The translations under genes were made by a program, and so were the position numbers. From Deltaproteobacteria bacterium (GTDB lineage: Bacteria; SAR324; JACQKK01): 9,644 nucleotides of DNA. Positions within the stretch are counted from its first letter, which is position 1; each line of letters begins with the position of its first letter. Of this stretch, positions 6,161 through 9,644 are shown piece by piece. The notes under the pieces are model-generated. The model made no database searches, was not told where the DNA came from, and was given only the letters and a program-made list of their open reading frames with translations. The stretch covers positions 1 to 9,644 of the forward strand of contig JAOUPZ010000098.1 in assembly GCA_029879595.1 (NCBI GenBank), in the 5' to 3' direction.

Positions 6161-7279
6161 TCAACCCCCGGCAACCCGGAGCACCTCCGGCATCCGGTCC
6201 AGGAATTCATTGAAAAGGGGCCACAATTCCTCCGGCGTGACCCCATCGCGCAGCAGGGCCTCGCCGGGACGGCGCAGCAGCACAAAGCGCAGGCTGGCGC
6301 CGCTGGCCTTTTTGTCGTGCAGCAGCAGTTCGTCGAACTCGCGCCGGCCCAGGGGCGGCAGTTCCACCGGGACCACCAGCGGACGCAGCAGATCGGATAT
6401 TCGCCCGAAGGCATCCTCGCGCAGGCAGTCCAGCTTCAGTGAAACAAAGGCGGCGAACAGCATCCCCACGCCCACGGCCTCCCCGTGCAGCACCTTTCCA
6501 TAGCCGGCGTGGGTTTCGATCAGGTGCCCCAGGCTGTGGCCGAAGTTGAGGATGGCCCTGAGCCCCGCCTCCTTCTCGTCCTGCTCCACCACGGCGGCCT
6601 TCACCCGGCAGGAGCGATACACCGCCTCCTCCCAGAACCCCCAGTCGTTTGAGGAAAGCTGTCCGGAGTTTTGCTCCAGAAACCCGAACAGGTCATCATC
6701 CTGGATGCAGCCGTGCTTGATCAGCTCAAACAGCCCTGCGCGCAGCTCGCGCGGGGGCAGGGTGGCCAGCAGGGACAGGTCCATCACCACTGCCTCCGGC
6801 TGTTTGAATGAGCCGATGGTGTTCTTGCCCCGGGGATGGTTCACCGCCGTTTTGCCGCCCACGCTGCTGTCCACCTGGGAAAGCAGGGTGGTGGGCACCT
6901 GCACCAGGGGCATGCCGCGCATGAAGGTGGCGGCGCAGAACCCGGCCATATCACCTACCACGCCCCCTCCAAAGGCCAGCGCCAGGGTTTTGCGGGTGGC
7001 CTGAAGCTCCATCAGCCCGTCGTACAGGCCCGAGAGCGTCTCCAGGCTCTTGTACTGCTCCCCGTCGGGCACCTCCAGGGTGTGCACCCTGAGGCCGGTT
7101 CCCTCCAGGGCCCGGTCGATGCGTCCGGGATAAAGCCCTGCTATGGTGTCATTGGTAATGACCACCACGCGGTCGCAGCGGGTTTTCAGCACCTCCCGGG
7201 GGAGGTATTCGTCCAGGATTCCCTCGCCCATGTGAATGGGGTAGGAATGTCCGGGCAGGGTGACATTAAGGGTTCGCAT
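6161..7279 (-). CDS. aroB: 3-dehydroquinate synthase
   Basis: AroB converts DAHP to 3-dehydroquinate, the second step of the shikimate pathway, using NAD+ and a divalent metal. The 372-residue product matches family length. Visible landmarks are the NAD-binding run FGGGVVGDMAGF, the substrate/metal region VPTTLLSQVDSSVGGKTAVN and KNTIGSF, and the metal ligands Glu185 (GLFELIK), His248 (NFGHSLGH) and His265 (LHGEAVG). The start is ATG at 7279, giving MRTLNVTLPG, a normal AroB N-terminus. The same frame stays open further upstream, but that part would overlap uvrC on the other strand and resembles no AroB sequence. AGGA lies about 11 bases before the ATG, a long spacing. It is followed by radC after 20 bases, suggesting one transcript, and diverges from uvrC across a 124-base gap. 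Confidence 0.96.
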   Translation of the reverse strand: MRTLNVTLPGHSYPIHMGEGILDEYLPREVLKTRCDRVVVITNDTIAGLYPGRIDRALEGTGLRVHTLEVPDGEQYKSLETLSGLYDGLMELQATRKTLALAFGGGVVGDMAGFCAATFMRGMPLVQVPTTLLSQVDSSVGGKTAVNHPRGKNTIGSFKQPEAVVMDLSLLATLPPRELRAGLFELIKHGCIQDDDLFGFLEQNSGQLSSNDWGFWEEAVYRSCRVKAAVVEQDEKEAGLRAILNFGHSLGHLIETHAGYGKVLHGEAVGVGMLFAAFVSLKLDCLREDAFGRISDLLRPLVVPVELPPLGRREFDELLLHDKKASGASLRFVLLRRPGEALLRDGVTPEELWPLFNEFLDRMPEVLRVAGG

Positions 7280-7310
7280 AAGTGATAATTTCCTAATAAT
7301 TGGCTCACTG

Positions 7311-7330
7311 CCGGTATATAACCTTACCGG
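7311..7330. repeat. Inverted repeat between divergent aroB and uvrC
   Basis: CCGGTA (7311-7316) and TACCGG (7325-7330) are perfect inverted arms around TATAACCT. The element contains TATATAA, a possible -10 box in an otherwise GC-rich gap, but neither strand has a convincing -35 at the right distance. It may be an operator or the core of a divergent promoter; the evidence is only position and symmetry. Confidence 0.28.
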
Positions 7331-7403
7331 GACAGCGGAGCATTCCACAAGCCCGGAGACCAACGCCCTGGCTCGCCACTGGCGGCCCCGGCCTACATAA
7401 AGC

Positions 7404-9368
7404 ATGTCCGAACACCTGAAGCACATTCTGGACAACCTGCCCACCACCCCCGGTGTGTACCAGCACCTGGACGGCCGGGGGCATGTGCTGTACGTGGGCA
7501 AGGCCAAGAACCTGCGCAGCCGCGTCCGCTCATACTTCCAGCCCTCGGCGGAGCATCCCCCGCGGCTGGCGTCCATGGTAAGCCAGGTCCGCGACATCAG
7601 GCTCATCCAGACCGGCACGGAGGCCGAGGCGCTGATCCTGGAAGCCAACCTGATCAAGAAGCTCCGCCCCCGCTACAATATCCTGTACAAGGACGACAAG
7701 TCCTACCCGTTCTTCAAGCTCACCACCGGCGAGGCGTTTCCCCGGCTGTTTCTGACCCGGGAGAACTTCGACCGCGACGCCGAATACTTCGGGCCGTACA
7801 TATCCGTGCGGGACGCCCGCGAAACCCTGAACACGGTGCGGAGGCACTTCCGGCTGCGCACCAGCAAGATGAAGCTGGACGGCAGCCGGGTCTACCGCCC
7901 CTGCATCAACTTTCAGCTGGGGCGCTGCCTGGCCCCCTGCCGGGGCACGGTGACCCGCGAGGAATACGGCGTGCAGGTGGAAAAGGTGCGCATGTTCCTG
8001 CAGGGGCGCGACCGTGAGCTGATCGACGGCCTGGAGCGGGAAATGGCCGAGCACAGCGCCGCGCTGCGCTATGAGGAGGCGGCCCGGGTGCGGGACGCCA
8101 TCGCTGCGGTGCGCCGCACCCTGGAAAAGCAGCAGGTGCTGGTGCCCGACACCCGCGCCGACCAGGACGTGTTCGCCCTGGCCCGGCAGGCCCACTTTGC
8201 CGGGGCCGGCGTGCTGTTCATCCGCCACGGCCGGCTGATCGGCAGCGATTTTTTGCTGCTGCAGCGCACCGAGGGCATGGATGACGCGGAGATACTGCGC
8301 TCGGTGCTGGCCCGGCTGTATTCGCGGCCGGCGGCCGTGTTCCCCCGCGAGGTGCTGCTGCCCCTGCCCGTGGAGGACATGGATGTGCTGGAGGATTTCC
8401 TGAGCCGCGAAAAAGGCTCCCGGGTCCGGGTGCACGTCGTGCAAAAGGGGGAGAAGAAACGCCTGCTGGAGCTGGCCGGGCGCAATGCCCGGCACAGCCT
8501 GGCCGAGCGGCTCACCCGGGTGGTGGACGACGAGACGGTGCTGGAGGAAGTCCGCCGCGAGCTGAAGCTGGCGCGGCTGCCGCGCCGGGTGGAGGCCTTC
8601 GATATATCCAATATCCAGGGTACGGACACGGTGGCCTCCATGGTGGTGTTCGAGGACAACCGGCCGGCCAAGGAGGATTACCGCAAATACGCCATCCGCT
8701 CGGCTGGCGAGCGCACGCCCCGGCCCGATGTTTCCGCCGGCGGTCTGTCTGCCGGCCTAGCTGCCGGCCAAGCTGCCGGGCGTGGCGCTGGTTATGGCGG
8801 CGGCCCCGATGACTTTCTGGCCATGTACGAAGTGCTGACCCGCCGCTACCGCAGAACCGCCGGAGGAGAGCACCCCCTGCCGGACCTGATCCTGATAGAC
8901 GGCGGCAAGGGCCAGCTCAACATCGCCATCCAGGTGCTGGGCGAACTGGGTATCTCCCTGGGGGATGTGGACCTGGTCTCGCTGGCCAAGGGGCGCACGG
9001 AAAAACGCTCCGGCGGCCGGAGCGGTGTCGCCCCGGAGGTGGATTACGAATACGTCGTCAAGCCCCACCGCAAGAACGAACTGCGCCTGCGCAGCAACTC
9101 CACGGCCCTGCACTTTCTCCAGCGCGTGCGCGATGAGTCACACCGGTTTGCCGTGAAATACCATCGTGAGCTGCGCCGCCGCAGGAACCTGCGCACCGGT
9201 TTGCTGGAACTGGAGGGGGTGGGGCCGACCCGCGCCAAGGCCCTGCTCAGGCACTTCGGCTCACTGCGCCGGGTGCGTTCGGCCAGCCTGGCAGAACTGC
9301 TGCAGGTGCCCGGCCTGCCCCGCAAGGCCGCCGAGAGCATCCACGCCGCGCTGGGAGGAGGCCAATAG
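7404..9368 (+). CDS. uvrC: UvrABC excinuclease subunit C
   Basis: UvrC makes the 3' and 5' incisions beside a DNA lesion bound by UvrB in nucleotide excision repair. At 654 residues all parts are present: the GIY-YIG nuclease (Gly17-Val-Tyr, Tyr30-Val-Gly, then KAKNLRSRVRSYF), the Cys region RPCINFQLGRCLAPC (Cys167, Cys175, Cys179), the UVR helix pair that binds UvrB (about 209-244), the RNase H-like nuclease with Asp400 (FDISNIQG), Asp499 (LIDGGKGQL) and His580 (SHRFAVKYHR), and the C-terminal helix-hairpin-helix domain (LEGVGPTRAKALL). Two oddities: residue 154 is Ser where E. coli has the first of four Fe-S cysteines, and residues 444-467 are an Ala/Gly-rich insertion made of repeats. The ATG at 7404 lacks a good Shine-Dalgarno, but the N-terminal sequence fits the family. 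The stop lies 15 bases from the convergent hydrolase gene. Confidence 0.97.
   Translation: MSEHLKHILDNLPTTPGVYQHLDGRGHVLYVGKAKNLRSRVRSYFQPSAEHPPRLASMVSQVRDIRLIQTGTEAEALILEANLIKKLRPRYNILYKDDKSYPFFKLTTGEAFPRLFLTRENFDRDAEYFGPYISVRDARETLNTVRRHFRLRTSKMKLDGSRVYRPCINFQLGRCLAPCRGTVTREEYGVQVEKVRMFLQGRDRELIDGLEREMAEHSAALRYEEAARVRDAIAAVRRTLEKQQVLVPDTRADQDVFALARQAHFAGAGVLFIRHGRLIGSDFLLLQRTEGMDDAEILRSVLARLYSRPAAVFPREVLLPLPVEDMDVLEDFLSREKGSRVRVHVVQKGEKKRLLELAGRNARHSLAERLTRVVDDETVLEEVRRELKLARLPRRVEAFDISNIQGTDTVASMVVFEDNRPAKEDYRKYAIRSAGERTPRPDVSAGGLSAGLAAGQAAGRGAGYGGGPDDFLAMYEVLTRRYRRTAGGEHPLPDLILIDGGKGQLNIAIQVLGELGISLGDVDLVSLAKGRTEKRSGGRSGVAPEVDYEYVVKPHRKNELRLRSNSTALHFLQRVRDESHRFAVKYHRELRRRRNLRTGLLELEGVGPTRAKALLRHFGSLRRVRSASLAELLQVPGLPRKAAESIHAALGGGQ
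8749..8784. repeat. 12-bp imperfect tandem repeats inside uvrC
   Basis: Successive units CTGCCGGCCTAG (8749-8760), CTGCCGGCCAAG (8761-8772) and CTGCCGGGCGTG (8773-8784) differ at only a few bases, and a degenerate copy around GCCGGC lies just upstream (about 8735-8748). They encode repeated Ala-Ala-Gly-like residues within UvrC positions 444-467, where other UvrC proteins pass from the first RNase H-like strands directly to the DDF segment. The unit length keeps the frame. Confidence 0.75.
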
Positions 9369-9383
9369 CGGGCTTCCGGCCCT

Positions 9384-9644
9384 TCAGTGATGCCGCGCCA
9401 GGAACTCCAGCAGGCTGCGGTTGAACAGCCCCGGCTGCTCGATATTGCACAGATGGGCCGACTCGGGGATGATCTTCAGCTCCGCCCCCTTGATGCGTCC
9501 CTGGATTTCGCGGGCCATTTCCACCGTGGTGCCCGGGTCCTGCTCGCCCACCACCACCAGGGTGGGTGTTGTGATGGCCCGGATGCTCTGGCGCTGGTCC
9601 ATGTCACGGATCGCAGAGCCGCAGGCGCAGTATCCCTCCACCGG
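9384..9644 (-). CDS. Alpha/beta hydrolase, C-terminal part, 3-oxoadipate enol-lactonase-like (5' end off the right edge)
   Basis: The final 86 residues of an alpha/beta-hydrolase are present, open at the right edge. Two of three catalytic residues are visible: the acid Asp in VVVGEQDPGTT and the His in ESAHLCNIEQP. The nucleophile Ser must lie outside. The run GYCACGSAIRDMD closely recalls the GYxxCxxAIRDMD-type segment of PcaD, which opens the enol-lactone of the beta-ketoadipate pathway, and the C-terminal AHLCNIE and FLARH also fit. Many uncharacterised hydrolases share these features, so substrate is not settled. The apparent GTG at 9641 is an internal Val codon, not a start. The gene converges on uvrC with 15 bases between stops, where a small GGGC/GCCC hairpin (9370-9382) lies. 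Confidence 0.8.
   Translation of the reverse strand, partial: PVEGYCACGSAIRDMDQRQSIRAITTPTLVVVGEQDPGTTVEMAREIQGRIKGAELKIIPESAHLCNIEQPGLFNRSLLEFLARHH

Noticed and set aside
6141..6164. Upstream TTG start for radC overlapping the aroB stop codon.
   Set aside because: The ATG at 6140 has a well-placed GGGGGA, whereas the TTG would add eight residues without family support. Translational coupling through the overlap cannot be fully excluded.
5001..6503. A 500-codon plus-strand open frame opposite radC and aroB.
   Set aside because: It is antisense to two clearly identified genes. Its translation is a Pro/Gly/Arg/Gln-rich composition typical of frames opposite GC-rich coding DNA, with no domain visible.
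7280..7657. N-terminal extension of AroB reaching into uvrC.
   Set aside because: Known AroB proteins begin near the sequence at 7279, and the extra 126 residues would be antisense to the conserved GIY-YIG domain of UvrC.
7530..8495. A 321-codon minus-strand open frame within uvrC.
   Set aside because: Antisense shadow of well-conserved uvrC codons; low-complexity His/Gln/Gly-rich translation.
9370..9382. Terminator between uvrC and the hydrolase gene.
   Set aside because: The hairpin has only four pairs and no T-run on either strand, so it is too weak to call.

Overview
The window is GC-rich, densely coded chromosomal DNA from a Gram-negative bacterium: two genes encode signal-peptide-bearing outer-membrane beta-barrel proteins. 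The mix of a fused anthranilate synthase TrpE(G), an N-terminally extended RadC and the style of UvrC and AroB would fit a deltaproteobacterium-like lineage (Desulfobacterota), but that placement is inference only. I see no tRNA, rRNA, CRISPR array, insertion sequence or phage gene.

Layout. Positions 1-2082 (minus) hold most of a trpE(G) fusion gene, cut by the left edge. Upstream of it, about 450 bases without a large gene hold what looks like a complete tryptophan attenuation leader: a 37-codon reading frame with three Trp codons within six codons (2284-2397), GC-rich hairpins, and an intrinsic terminator (2181-2223) before trpE(G). Next is a small beta-barrel gene (2535-3104, minus) with its own terminator, then two back-to-back candidate promoters, then atpC (3352-3759, plus), standing alone without atpD. 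A second beta-barrel gene (3873-4562, minus) converges on atpC. An aroB-radC pair follows (7279 down to 4662, minus, 20 bases apart); its RadC carries an unusual N-terminal half of about 290 residues with a four-cysteine cluster. uvrC (7404-9368, plus) is divergent from aroB, and the right edge holds the C-terminal end of an alpha/beta hydrolase resembling 3-oxoadipate enol-lactonase (9384-9644, minus).

Functional links. AroB (second step of the shikimate pathway) and TrpE(G) (first committed step of tryptophan synthesis) belong to the same aromatic amino-acid route but are in separate transcription units here. UvrC is a nucleotide-excision-repair nuclease, and RadC is a JAMM-motif protein historically linked to repair. 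Three features merit follow-up: the trp attenuator, the RadC fusion with its Fe-S-like Cys motif, and the orphan atpC. Two neighbouring repair genes, radC and uvrC, each contain an in-frame tandem repeat with a 12-base unit, and UvrC has a serine where one of the known Fe-S cysteine ligands is expected. I found no clearly new multi-gene system.
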